Part shown: positions 55,398 to 63,937 of the stretch, piece by piece
How positions within the stretch are numbered: the stretch's first letter is position 1
Layout: the number at the start of each line of letters is the position of its first letter
NCBI RefSeq assembly: GCF_000935125.1
Contig: NZ_JRKI01000026.1
Span: 372,001 to 436,000 of the forward strand
Reading direction: 5' to 3'
DNA: 64,000 nt
Origin: Streptomyces natalensis ATCC 27448
GTDB lineage: Bacteria; Actinomycetota; Actinomycetes; Streptomycetales; Streptomycetaceae
Translations under genes and position numbers: made by a program
Notes under the pieces: model-generated
The model's input: only the letters and a program-made list of their open reading frames with translations
Told to the model about the DNA's origin: nothing
Database searches by the model: none

Positions 55398-55437
55398 AAA
55401 GGCGCCTGACCTGGTGTTCTACCCATCAGGCGCCTTT
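55398..55437 (+). terminator. Terminator after the aldehyde dehydrogenase
   Basis: AAAGGCGCCTGA and its complement TCAGGCGCCTTT with a 16-nt loop, 10 bp after the stop; the stem ends in TTTC. Confidence 0.85.
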
Positions 55438-55683
55438 CATTGGTCCGACTCAGAGCGGGAACCGTCTTGCGCCGTAACTCCCAGTTCCTCCCACGGCTCT
55501 CCCGCTCCTGACCAGCCCTTCCGGACCAGTCACGGGTTCAGCGTGCCGTCGCGGGGTGGAGACGGACAGATAGCGTCAGGTATGCGTGTCCGGGCTGCGA
55601 CGACCGCGCCCAGGTCGTGGTCGGTGCCGCGATCGGCGGATGGGACTTCACCGCGCTCCCCCAGCGCCGAACCGCACGGAAGA

Positions 55684-56760
55684 TCACTGGGCGCGCAGCA
55701 CGCCCCACAGCGGCAGCTGTTCGAAGAACTCGACGGCTTCGTCCCGCCACCGCCCCCGCCAGTTGGCCGCGACGGCGGCCGCCTCCTGGGCACAGCGGCG
55801 GATCTCGGCGAGCAGCTCGTTGTCGACGCCGTGGCGCCGGGCGATGTCCTGAATCCGTTCGACGGTCTGCGGTAGGCAGCCGGGGCCGGCGAGCGCCGAC
55901 TCCACGACCGCCCGCTCCGCACCGCTCGTCGCTGCCAGCAGCGCACACACCGCGTAGCTTCGGCGGCCCTCGCGAAGATCCGATCCAGCCGGCTTGCCGA
56001 CCGTGCCTGCGTCCACGAACAGGTCGAGGTAGTCGTCGCGCATCTGCCCGCTCACCCCGAGCAGTCGCGCGTACCGGGCCAGTTCGTTCTCATGGGCCGC
56101 CGGGTCCGCGCCCGCCGCGAGCAGACCCAGCTGCAACGGGGCCAGCACCGAGTACCGGGCGCTCTTGTACTCGGACACGGTGTCCAGCACCTCGCGGTCG
56201 GGCATCGGGCCGAAGTCACGCTCTAGATCGAGGAATTGCCCGCGGACCGTGTCCGCCCCCGCCGTCGCCTGTACGGCCGCCATCGCCTGCCGCAGCTCGC
56301 GGGGAACCGGCGCGGTCAGCAGCACCTGGACCGACAGAAACGCGGCCAAGTCCCCGGCCAGGACGGCCAGACCCAACGCCGTCTGCGGACGGCCAGGGAA
56401 CCGCTCGCGGTAGGCGTAGTACACCGACGGCGCCCCCCGGCGTACCGGGGAGTCGTCGATGATGTCGTCGTGGATCAGCCCGTGCGTCTGCAGCAACTCA
56501 ATGCTGAGCGCGGCCTCGTCCAGCCCGGGCACGGCATCGGGAGCCACCAGGCGCGCCGCCTCGTACAGCAGCGCGACCCGTAGCCGCTTCCCGCCCCGCA
56601 GCGACATGTCCCGTACCAGCTCCAGCGCCTCGGGCACGAACGAATTGCCCGGCGGCCCCTGCTCGGCGACCGAGTCGAAGTAGTTCGCGAACAACCCGTT
56701 GAAGCGGTCCCGGTATCCGGCGAGCCGCTCGTGTACACCGGCCCCGTTGTCAGCAGTCAT
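55684..56760 (-). CDS. Trans-isoprenyl diphosphate synthase
   Basis: A 358-residue polyprenyl synthetase condensing isopentenyl diphosphate with allylic diphosphates. The first aspartate-rich motif is HDDIIDDSPVRRG, the second is MRDDYLDLF; GGKRLRVALL and RGQFLDLERDFG are also family marks. The residue before the first motif is a small or polar type, compatible with a GGPP-length or longer product, but this cannot be fixed by eye. The ATG at 56760 follows GGGAG. No terpene cyclase or carotenoid gene is nearby, so the pathway is unknown. Confidence 0.92.
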   Translation of the reverse strand: MTADNGAGVHERLAGYRDRFNGLFANYFDSVAEQGPPGNSFVPEALELVRDMSLRGGKRLRVALLYEAARLVAPDAVPGLDEAALSIELLQTHGLIHDDIIDDSPVRRGAPSVYYAYRERFPGRPQTALGLAVLAGDLAAFLSVQVLLTAPVPRELRQAMAAVQATAGADTVRGQFLDLERDFGPMPDREVLDTVSEYKSARYSVLAPLQLGLLAAGADPAAHENELARYARLLGVSGQMRDDYLDLFVDAGTVGKPAGSDLREGRRSYAVCALLAATSGAERAVVESALAGPGCLPQTVERIQDIARRHGVDNELLAEIRRCAQEAAAVAANWRGRWRDEAVEFFEQLPLWGVLRAQ

Positions 56761-57007
56761 TGATCTCCCTGGAACCCCGTAAAACTGGACGGCCGTCGAC
56801 AGACACCGCCAGCTCGCATTCAACACCACCAGATCAACTCCGCGTAGCGGCCAGGGCGAACATGCGGGAGCCGTGACTGCGCCCCAACCACCACCCGACT
56901 ACCGATGGGACAGCCGTCCCACCACGCGCCGCCTCAGGTGATCCATTTGCCGGTCGGTCTCAGTGTCCGAGTTGGCCCGTGAGTGACCGAGTCGACCCGA
57001 GTCAGCG

Positions 57008-58102
57008 TCAGGGTTGGCGCGTCGCGACCGGCTGGAGCTCCTTCCATGCCGGGTAGTGGGTGTAGCCCGCGGCGCCGTGACCGTACAGCTCTGGTTGGTC
57101 GATGTGCGTGTTCAGCGGCAGGCCGCCTGCGAAGCGGTGCGGCAGGTCGGGGTTGCTGATGAACAGGCGCCCGTACGAGACCAGGTCTGCGCGCCCCGAT
57201 GCGAGCACCGCCTCACCGGCCGCGCGGGTGGTCGGGGCGCGGTTCTCGCCGACGTTGGCGATAAGTGTGCCGTGCCAGCGCGGGCGCAGGTCGGCGAGGG
57301 CGGGGTAACGGTCGTCGTCGGTGAGGTGGAGGTAGGCCAGGCCGAGGCCGTCGAGGCGGGCGAGGAGCGCACGATAGACCGGGGCCGGGTCGGCCTCTTC
57401 CATGCCGAATTGGGGGTTGCCCGGCGAGAGGCGCAGGCCGAGCCGGCCGGCGCCGACCCCGTCAGCGACGGCCTGTACCAGTTCCAGCGGGAAGCGGATG
57501 CGGCCGGGGATGTCGCCGCCGTAGGCGTCGGTGCGCAGATTGGTGTTGTCGGCCAGGAACTGGTGGATGAGGTAGCTGTTCGCGCCGTGCAGTTCGACGC
57601 CGTCGAAGCCGGCCCGGATCGCGTTGCGGGCGGCGGCGACGTGGTCGGCGATGGCCGTGCGGATGTCGTCGTGCGTCATCGCACGCGGTATGACCGGGTC
57701 TGCCTTGCCGTCCTTCACGTGTACGGGCCCGGGGACGGCGGAGGGACCGGCCGGGATGTCGCCGAGGATGCGGGAGCGTGGGTGTCCCTGACGGCCGCCG
57801 TGCATCAGCTGGGCGAAGATCCGACCGCCGGCGTCGTGCACTGCCTCGGTGACGTGCTTCCAGGCAGACACGTGCCGTTCGGCCTCCAGGCCCGGGATGC
57901 GCCAGCCGCTCTGGCCGCGGAGGCCGGGCCAGATGCCCTCGGTGACGATGAGGCCGGCGCTGGCCCTCTGGCGGTAGTAGTCGGCGACGATCGGTAGCGG
58001 GGTGCCGTCCTCTTCGGCGCAGAAGCGCGTCATGGGGGCCATCACGATGCGGTTGGAGAGGGTCAGATCCGCTGAGGTGAAGGGCGTCAGGAGCTTCATC
58101 AT
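57008..58102 (-). CDS. Old Yellow Enzyme-type alkene reductase
   Basis: A 364-residue FMN/NADPH ene-reductase (NemA group). Motifs: LSNRIVMAPMTRF binding FMN, FAQLMHGGRQ, the substrate-polarising pair in ELHGANSYLIHQFL, and DAYGGDIPGRIRFPLE. ATG at 58102 or 58099; a TTG at 58108 is possible. It is divergent from a MerR gene, and the promoter has a long spacer with a palindrome, pointing to MerR-type activation by an electrophile or quinone-like signal (inferred). Confidence 0.94.
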   Translation of the reverse strand: MMKLLTPFTSADLTLSNRIVMAPMTRFCAEEDGTPLPIVADYYRQRASAGLIVTEGIWPGLRGQSGWRIPGLEAERHVSAWKHVTEAVHDAGGRIFAQLMHGGRQGHPRSRILGDIPAGPSAVPGPVHVKDGKADPVIPRAMTHDDIRTAIADHVAAARNAIRAGFDGVELHGANSYLIHQFLADNTNLRTDAYGGDIPGRIRFPLELVQAVADGVGAGRLGLRLSPGNPQFGMEEADPAPVYRALLARLDGLGLAYLHLTDDDRYPALADLRPRWHGTLIANVGENRAPTTRAAGEAVLASGRADLVSYGRLFISNPDLPHRFAGGLPLNTHIDQPELYGHGAAGYTHYPAWKELQPVATRQP

Positions 58103-58119
58103 GCGCAAACCGTAGAATC

Positions 58120-58133
58120 TGACACTTCTGTCA
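58120..58133. promoter_or_regulatory. MerR-type operator in an over-long promoter spacer
   Basis: TGACACTTCTGTCA is a TGACA/TGTCA palindrome. On the minus strand it lies between TTGAAC (58140-58135) and TACGGT (58114-58109), a spacer of 20 bp, the design of MerR-activated promoters. Confidence 0.65.
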
Positions 58134-58161
58134 AGTTCAAGTCCGCGAGGGGAGATGTGTG

Positions 58162-58521
58162 ATGCGGATCGGTGAATTGGCCCGCCGCACCGGCGTGAGC
58201 GAGCGGTCGCTGCGCTACTACGAACAGCAGGGATTGCTCGGGTCCGAGCGGACGCCCGGCGGCCACCGGGGCTATCCGGAGCGCGCCGTGGACCGGGTCA
58301 TCCGCATCCAGGAGCTGTTCGCCGCCGGCCTGTGCAGCCAGAAGATCGCCCAACTGCTGCCCTGCATACGTGACCACGACGGCGGCCCAGCGGTCACCGC
58401 CACACCGTGGCTGGTGCAGGAACTGCGGGCTGAACGCGAGCGCATCAATCGCACCATCGCGAACCTGCGCCGCTCGCAAGGCACCCTCGACGAGGTCATC
58501 GACGCCGCCTCACGCCCATGA
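58162..58521 (+). CDS. MerR-family regulator 1
   Basis: A 119-residue regulator. The winged helix is MRIGELARRTGVSERSLRYYEQQGLL, followed by the YPERAVDRVIRIQELFAAGL region and a C-terminal dimer coiled coil (LRAERERINRTIANLRRSQGTLDEV). There is one Cys in QLLPCIRDH. The ATG at 58162 follows AGGGGAG; the GTG at 58159 is an alternative. It probably controls the divergent ene-reductase. Confidence 0.93.
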   Translation: MRIGELARRTGVSERSLRYYEQQGLLGSERTPGGHRGYPERAVDRVIRIQELFAAGLCSQKIAQLLPCIRDHDGGPAVTATPWLVQELRAERERINRTIANLRRSQGTLDEVIDAASRP

Positions 58522-58746
58522 CATCGGTGACCGACGGCCTCGCGGGTACCCCCTCACCTCGGCAGTAGCGGCCCATACGGCGGACACAAGCTGCCCGCCG
58601 CCCACCGCATCACTGGCTGCCGGCGTTCGGCCTTGCACGATGTAGGCGTCCCGGATACTGATCGAACGAGTGGAGAGTGCTCCTGACTTGGGAAGATGGG
58701 GCCTGTCCAAGGCTCCGTCCACCGCGGGAAAGAAGTCACTTACCGG

Positions 58747-58911
58747 ATGAGGCGTGTTGCTCCGTTTCCGCGTGTTCGTGTTCAGGCCGGGGCGTCGGCG
58801 GTGGCCTCGCAGGCAGGCGAAATGTTGCTGGTCGAGATGGTCCGCAAGACGGGGTACCCGGCTGTTCAGGAGGGGACGGGCTCCTGGTCCGCATGGTCGA
58901 AGGGCGGATAG
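58747..58911 (+). pseudogene. IS1380-family transposase N-terminal fragment
   Basis: A short frame begins MRRVAPFPRVRVQAG and continues ASQAGEMLLVEMVRKTG, resembling the first 40 residues of IS1380-type transposases. After about 58858 similarity ends and the frame closes, overlapping the tail of the convergent second MerR gene. It is the only recognisable content between the two merR genes (58522-58865). Confidence 0.5.
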
Positions 58912-59273
58912 CTCTCGCCGCCCATCCGCTCTGCCGCAGCAATGTAGTTGGCTAGAGCGTCGCGGGATTGAGCGAGGCTGTCCATCCGATCGTCCAGTCG
59001 CTGCAGCCGTGACCGCATCGCAGCGACCACCTCGGGACACCCGGGCAACTGCGGGGCCTCGCCGACCGCACAGGGCAGTACGTACGCGATGTCCTCGGAG
59101 GACAAACCGGCACCAAGCAGATGCCGGATCTGCCTGACCCGCAGCACGGCGTTCTCGTCGTATTCGCGGTAGCCGTTCGTGCCGCGGTCCGCCTCCAGCA
59201 GGCCCTGGGCCTCGTAGTAGCGCAACTGATGGGTGTTGACGCCCGTCCGGCGCCCCAGCTCCCCGATCCGCAT
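58866..59273 (-). CDS. MerR-family regulator 2
   Basis: A 135-residue regulator: MRIGELGRRTGVNTHQLRYYEAQGLL helix-turn-helix, NGYREYDENAVLRVRQIRHLL, and a coiled coil RSRLQRLDDRMDSLAQSRDAL. The pair of Cys in YVLPCAVGEAPQLPGCPE could bind metal or sense redox. GAGG lies before the ATG. It is divergent from a broken imine-reductase-like gene only 49 bp away, its presumed target. Confidence 0.92.
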   Translation of the reverse strand: MRIGELGRRTGVNTHQLRYYEAQGLLEADRGTNGYREYDENAVLRVRQIRHLLGAGLSSEDIAYVLPCAVGEAPQLPGCPEVVAAMRSRLQRLDDRMDSLAQSRDALANYIAAAERMGGESYPPFDHADQEPVPS

Positions 59274-59322
59274 CAAGACCTCGCTTGACCTTCACACCGG
59301 TATCAACGTTGACGATACTGGC

Positions 59323-60197
59323 ATGAACAACGCAACCGAAACACCTGTGACCCTCATCGGCCTGGGACGGATGGGCCAGGCACTCGCCAGCGCGTTCCTC
59401 AAAGCCGGGCATCCCACCACCGTACGGCCTCCAAGGCCGACCAGTTGGTGGCCGAGGGTGCCCTGCTGGCGCCAACGGTGGGCGACGCGCTCAAGGCGGG
59501 TTCCCTGACGATCGTCTGCGTCACCGACTACCAGGCCATGCACGGTCTGCTCGGGGCGGACGATATCGAGCTGGACGGCATGACGTTGGTGAACCTGACC
59601 TCGGGTGACTCGGCCCAGGCCCGGGAGGCCGCCCAATGGGCCGAGCAGCGCGGCGCCCGTTACCTGGACGGCGCCATCATGGCGCCCCCGCCGGCGATCG
59701 GAACCGCTGACGCGACGATTCTGCACAGCGGGCCGCAGGCGGACTTCGAGGCGCACAAGACAACACTCGACGCGCTCGGCACTGTCACCTACCTTGGTGC
59801 GGATCACGGGCTGGCGTCCCTGTACGACGTGGCGGGTCTGGCCATGATGTGGAGCGTCCTGAACGCTTGGCTCCAGGGCGCGGCCCTGCTCAGGACGGCC
59901 GGTGTGGACGCCGTGACGTATGCGCCATTCGCGCAGCAGATGGCCACCAGGGTGGCCGCATGGTTGCCGGGGCATGCCGAACAGATCGACAGCAGCTCCT
60001 TCCCTGCCAAGGTGGCGTCCCTGGAGACCCATGTCCGGTCGATGGCACACCTGATCGAGGAGAGCGAGGCGGTGGGTGTCAATGCCGAACTGCCGAAGTT
60101 GATCAAGGCGATGGCCGACCGGGCGGTCGCCGCCGGACACGGCGGGGAGCAGTATGCCGTGCTGATCGAAGAGTTCAGCCAACCCCGTAACGACTGA
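59323..60197 (+). pseudogene. Imine reductase-like NADP-binding oxidoreductase, frameshifted
   Basis: It starts MNNATETPVTLIGLGRMGQ with the Rossmann loop GLGRMGQALASAFLKAGHPTTV, then the frame changes near 59420-59440. The downstream frame resumes KADQLVAEGALLAPTVGDAL and covers the whole C-terminal domain (YLGADHGLASLYDVAGLAMMW, AAGHGGEQYAVLIEEF). Family members read TTVWNRTASKADQL here; about 10 bases encoding WNR are absent, including the Arg that selects NADP. The protein would otherwise be about 294 residues, normal for the IRED/beta-hydroxyacid dehydrogenase-like family. The product is presumably inactive. Confidence 0.85.
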
Positions 60198-60329
60198 CCG
60201 ATCCCCACGCCGGGCTCTGGCCTCGGGCTTTTGGGGCTGCCCGGATCGCGATCACGAACGCGGAAACCGCCTCTGAACAGCGAGAATGAGGACCGTTCCG
60301 GGGGTCCGAAGGGTCTCCAGCGTTCGCAA

Positions 60330-60678
60330 AGCGCTTCGAGGCCCGACAGGCGGCCAGGTAGTCCAGTTTGGACACCACCTGCTGCCGCCACGCGTCGGGC
60401 AGTTCTTCCAGGAGGGTCTCGAAGCGGGTCTGCCAGACTGCTACCTACGCTGCCTGTACCCGCTCCGCCTCACCTTCCTCCGCGGCCTCCAGCACAGCGC
60501 GGGTTCGGTCGAGTCGCTCGGATTCCGCCTGTTCGCGCGGGACTTCGCTGCGGCTGAGCAACCGGGCCGCAGCGACCCCGACCCCGTGCCAGACGTCCGT
60601 CCCCGCAGCCTGCACGATCGCACCGCCCCAGGCGGCCGCAGCTGCGGTGAGCACCTCGGTCAACCTGGCTACCTCCAT
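60330..60678 (-). pseudogene. Hypothetical helical protein interrupted by an in-frame TAG
   Basis: The first part reads MEVARLTEVLTAAAAAWGG, then HGVGVAAARLLSRSE and RTRAVLEAAEEGEAERVQAA before TAG at 60447-60445. The same frame continues WQTRFETLLEELPDAWRQQV after four codons. Both parts look like one protein of a small Ala/Glu-rich streptomycete family with a conserved TDxWxGV-type start. The frame stays open to 60175, without further resemblance. Function unknown. Confidence 0.5.
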
Positions 60679-61204
60679 AGTGGAGGAACTGAGCCGACAG
60701 CCCGAAGCATGGCATGGACAGGCTCTCGTGGTCCGGGAGTTCGGGCACAGCCATCACCGTGGGCCGGGAACACATCAAGGCAGGGTGGTCGCCGCAGGGG
60801 CGCAGGGCACGGTTCCGCACGATGCCCAGACCGCGCTTCCCACCGTTGTCAACAGTCATGCAGTGCGGCTCTGATCAACGTTTCGGGATGCCTCAGGCCG
60901 GCGGTGACGGCGTCGAGCCCATCGAGTATGTGATCAGCGCTCTTGTTGGAACCGGTTCCGAAGATGCCGATGCAGTAGCGGAAACGACTGCCCTCCTGGG
61001 GACATGGAAGAGAGCGAGGGTCAACGCAGCACGACTCATCCTGCGGTCCGAGTCCGACCGCTCCGTTGTGGTCGCACCTGGTCCCCCGGGGAGCTTGCTC
61101 CACCCGGAGCCCGTTGACGGCGCTAGTCCGGAACGGGTCGACGCCGGCCAAGGAGACGGTCGAAAAGTCGGTGCATGCCTGTGGCGGGAACTGTTCGGAT
61201 GTCC
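60679..61204. other. Interval without a recognised gene
   Basis: About 525 bp between the interrupted hypothetical gene and the IS110 fusion. Open frames exist on both strands, for example 60859 downward (MTVDNGGKRGLGIVRN) and 61151 downward, but none has a recognisable domain, ribosome site or neighbour logic. It is probably decayed sequence. Confidence 0.5.
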
Positions 61205-62557
61205 TCAGTTCATCAACTCGGGCGTGAAGTAGTCGCGCAATCGAGCGATCTTCCCGTCGCGGATGCGAAAGATCTGTACCAGCGAGACGACAACGTCGTC
61301 TCCGTCCCCGTCGAATACCGTGTCGATCTCGGCGATGAACACGTCGGGATCGGAGGTGGTGTGCAGCACGTACCCGGACTTCTCAAGGTTCGGCGAGCGG
61401 TCCCCCCTCACCTGTCGCTCGTAGTACGCCGCCATCGCGCTACGGATCTCGTCACGACCCACCAGCCTCCTGACCAGGTGAAACACCTCGCGGGCAGCGT
61501 AGCGTTTGAGGCATCGGACAATTTCACGCCGGGTTTTGCCCTGCTTGAGTCGGCGCTCAAAGTAGTCCCGGGTACGCGGTTCGACTCTCAGGCGGGTCTG
61601 CACGATCCGGTGCAGGGCCGCGTTGGCCTGCCGGTCGCCGCCGCGGTTGAGGCGACGGTACTGGCGAGTGCCCGAGGACCGCTCGACGGGGCTGACCCCG
61701 CACAGCGCGGCAAACGATGCTTCACTGCTCAGACGCTCCGGGTTGTCCCCCATCGTGATCAGCAGCGTCACGGCCGTGTCCGGACCGATGCCCACCACAG
61801 CGAGCAGCTGCGGGACGTGGCGTTCCGCGAGCCGGGCCAAACGGTGCTCCACGTCCTGGATCTGCTCGGTGAGCTGCTCGATCCGGTGAGCCAGCAAGCG
61901 CAGGGTCGTGCGGGTGGCCTGCAGCACCGTCTCCTCCTCGCCCTCCTCGTTCTTGCTCTCGTCAGCGAAGCGTGCACAGGCACGGAAGAGGTCCGGGTTG
62001 TTCAGCCCGACCAGCTCTTCCCGCAGGGCCGGATCAGCGGTGATGAGGACAGCCTTGAGCTGGTTGATCGCCTGGGTGCGGGCCTTGACTGCCGACCCTT
62101 TGGTGAGTTTGTACATCCGGGCGATCTGCACAGGTCCGTCGCCTGATTTGGCGCGGGCACGTGCCCGCCCGCTCAGCACCGCCCGGGCGGCGTTCTGGGC
62201 ATCCAAGGGGTCCGACTTGCCACGGAGGCGGCGGTCGGTCCGGTCCGGCCGGTTCACCTCGAACACTTCCACGCCCTGGGTCAGCAAGTAGCGGGACAGA
62301 GCGGCTCCGAAGGACCCGGTCCCCTCTACCCCGGCCCGCCGCACCGTGCCCAAGGCGCCGGCCCACGCCAGTAGTCCGCGGTATCCGGCTGCGCTGGCCG
62401 GGAACTCTTCGGTGCCGAACACTGCCCCGAGCGGGGAGAGCACGGCAGCCACGTGAGTGTCCCGGTGCGTGTCCACCCCCAGAATCACCTCCCCGGTTGG
62501 CCGACGTCGGCGGGCTCGCGGGGCAGGAGACGTACTGGACGTGGTTCGTCTGGGCAT
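61205..62557 (-). mobile_element. IS110-family transposase gene with a C-terminal NTF2-like fusion
   Basis: A 450-residue frame. The N-terminal RuvC-like DEDD domain (VILGVDTHRDTHVAAVL; RRAGVEGTGSFGAALSRYL; KSDPLDAQNAARAVL) and the C-terminal transposase_20 domain (QLLAVVGIGPDTAVTLLITMG; AALCGVSPVERSSGTRQYRRLNRGGDRQAN; HRIVQTRL) are complete, so the element may be functional. The last 84 residues are not transposase but NTF2/SnoaL-like. The start at 62557 follows GGAAGGT. IS110 elements lack terminal inverted repeats, so ends must be found by comparison. Confidence 0.88.
61208..61459 (-). pseudogene. NTF2/SnoaL-like domain, truncated and fused to the transposase
   Basis: The 84 codons read GRDEIRSAMAAYYERQV, DPDVFIAEIDTVFDGDG and LVQIFRIRDGKIARLRDYF, the second half of a SnoaL-like/NTF2 fold. 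The first strand and helices are missing. The join to the transposase is near 61460, so the IS110 element probably landed in, or next to, this gene. Confidence 0.75.
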
Positions 62558-62760
62558 GCCCGTGCACCTTCCGGTCCGATGGCTCATCGCGTTGCCGGCA
62601 CCGGGCCGCGTCGGGCGGTCAGAATTGTGATGACGCCTGATTGATCGGCAAGCCCCTATCGAGACACACCTCGCCGCCCGGTACTGGCAACGCACCATCC
62701 CCGGCCAACAGTCGACACTGTGTGATACGGACACTCCGGTCAAACGTCTCATGAGTCAGA
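62558..62760 (-). mobile_element. IS110 5' non-coding end, candidate bridge-RNA region
   Basis: About 200 nt upstream of the transposase, with short complementary segments such as GTATCACACAGTGTCG and GGCAACGCG/CGGTGCCGG, and no gene. In IS110-group elements this end encodes the structured bridge RNA that pairs target and donor DNA. Here the call is by position only. Confidence 0.45.
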
Positions 62761-63105
62761 CCCCGGACCCGGGACAGCGCCCACCGAGTCTCCTGCCCAA
62801 CACGACGCATCAAAAGCTGTGTTCAATCCCGACCGCCGGCGGCGGCCATCCGACAACTGGCGACCGCTGGCGACAGCGACTGCACGCAGTAGAGACAAAA
62901 TGGCGGCCGTCAGATCGCAAGGCTCCTGTCGCCGCTGCGCGCAAGGCTCAGGAATCCGGTCAGGTGCTGCGGATGATGAGGGGGTGGCGGCCTGTCCGAC
63001 GGGTCGCTGTCCTCCGACATGGAACCTGGAGCGCGTGCCATCGAACTTGGACTGGCTCCTCACTGCTTCGACCAGGTCGGCCTTCCTCACCACCTAGATG
63101 TGCGA

Positions 63106-63440
63106 CTGACGTACGCCACCAAAAGCGCCGAAGACTCCGGCACCGTAGAACGCTCCCTCGTCTGCGCCCCCTGCGGCGGACGCGGCTACCTGCGCGGCCC
63201 CGACGGCTTGCGCGACCTGTGCGCCAACTGCGAAGGCACCGGACGGGCCGAACCCTTCCCCAACCTCCGCGTGCGGCGCCCCGTCCGCCAGATGATCCAC
63301 ACCGCCTGGGCGCTCGGCCACCTCCCGGAATTCACGGACCTCAAGCTCTGGAAGTGGACCCACATGCCCGGATTCCGCGGCCACTTCTCCACCAAATCCC
63401 GCCGCTACTCCACCACCCTCGATGCCCTACGCGATGTACG
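63106..63440 (+). pseudogene. Plasmid/AICE replication initiator (RepSA-like) C-terminal fragment
   Basis: The frame reads TYATKSAEDSGTVERSLVC, then CGGRGYLRGPDGLRDLCANCEGTG (a Cys-rich motif), HTAWALGHLPEF and TDLKLWKWTHMPGFRGHFSTKSRRYSTTL, the end of Rep proteins of Streptomyces integrative elements of the pSAM2 type. The N-terminal catalytic part is absent. It continues directly into the TetR gene in another frame, so a rearrangement cut it. From 62761 to 63105 nothing was recognised. Confidence 0.8.
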
Positions 63441-63937
63441 AAGCGATCCGTCCGCTGGAAGCGGAGGGCGTCGAGGAGCTCAGCATGCGCAAGCTCGGCA
63501 CCCGCCTGGGCACGGCTGCCACCTCCCTGCACCGGCACGTGGCCAACAAGGACGAGCTGATCGAGCTGGTCGTGGACGACGTCTACGGCGAACCGGACGT
63601 ACCGACCGTCGTCGACGGGACACGGTGGCGGGCGGCCGTCACCCACGCCGCCACCGAACTGCGGGCAATGACCCTGCGCCACCCGTGGATCGCCCCCGAA
63701 CTGGGCCAGGTCGGCCTCGTCCACCTCGGCCCGAACGCCATGCGGATGTCGTCGGCGCTGCTCGCCCAGTTGACCATCGCGGAACCGGCTGAGTGGGAGG
63801 ACTTGTTCACCCGTGATGTCAACGAGCACGAGGGGCAGTTCGTCCGACCCGCCGACACCGGGGGGGCAGTCGTGGTGGTTCTCCGCGCCTGTACAGGCGC
63901 GAGAGGGCACCAACCGCATCAGCCGCACCATCTCTGA
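63422..63937 (+). pseudogene. TetR-family regulator, apparently truncated at both ends
   Basis: The frame shows a TetR DNA-binding domain (GVEELSMRKLGTRLGTAATSLHRHVANKDELIELVVDDVYG) and part of the ligand domain (TLRHPWIAPELGQVGLVHLGPNAMRM). The usual first helix before EGVEELS is short, since the sequence overlaps the Rep fragment. After about 63774 the residues (TIAEPAEWEDLFTRDVNEHEG) no longer look like a TetR C-terminus. The first ATG is at 63422. It may still make a protein of 171 residues, but the ends suggest a chimera. From 63938 to the end nothing was recognised. Confidence 0.65.
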
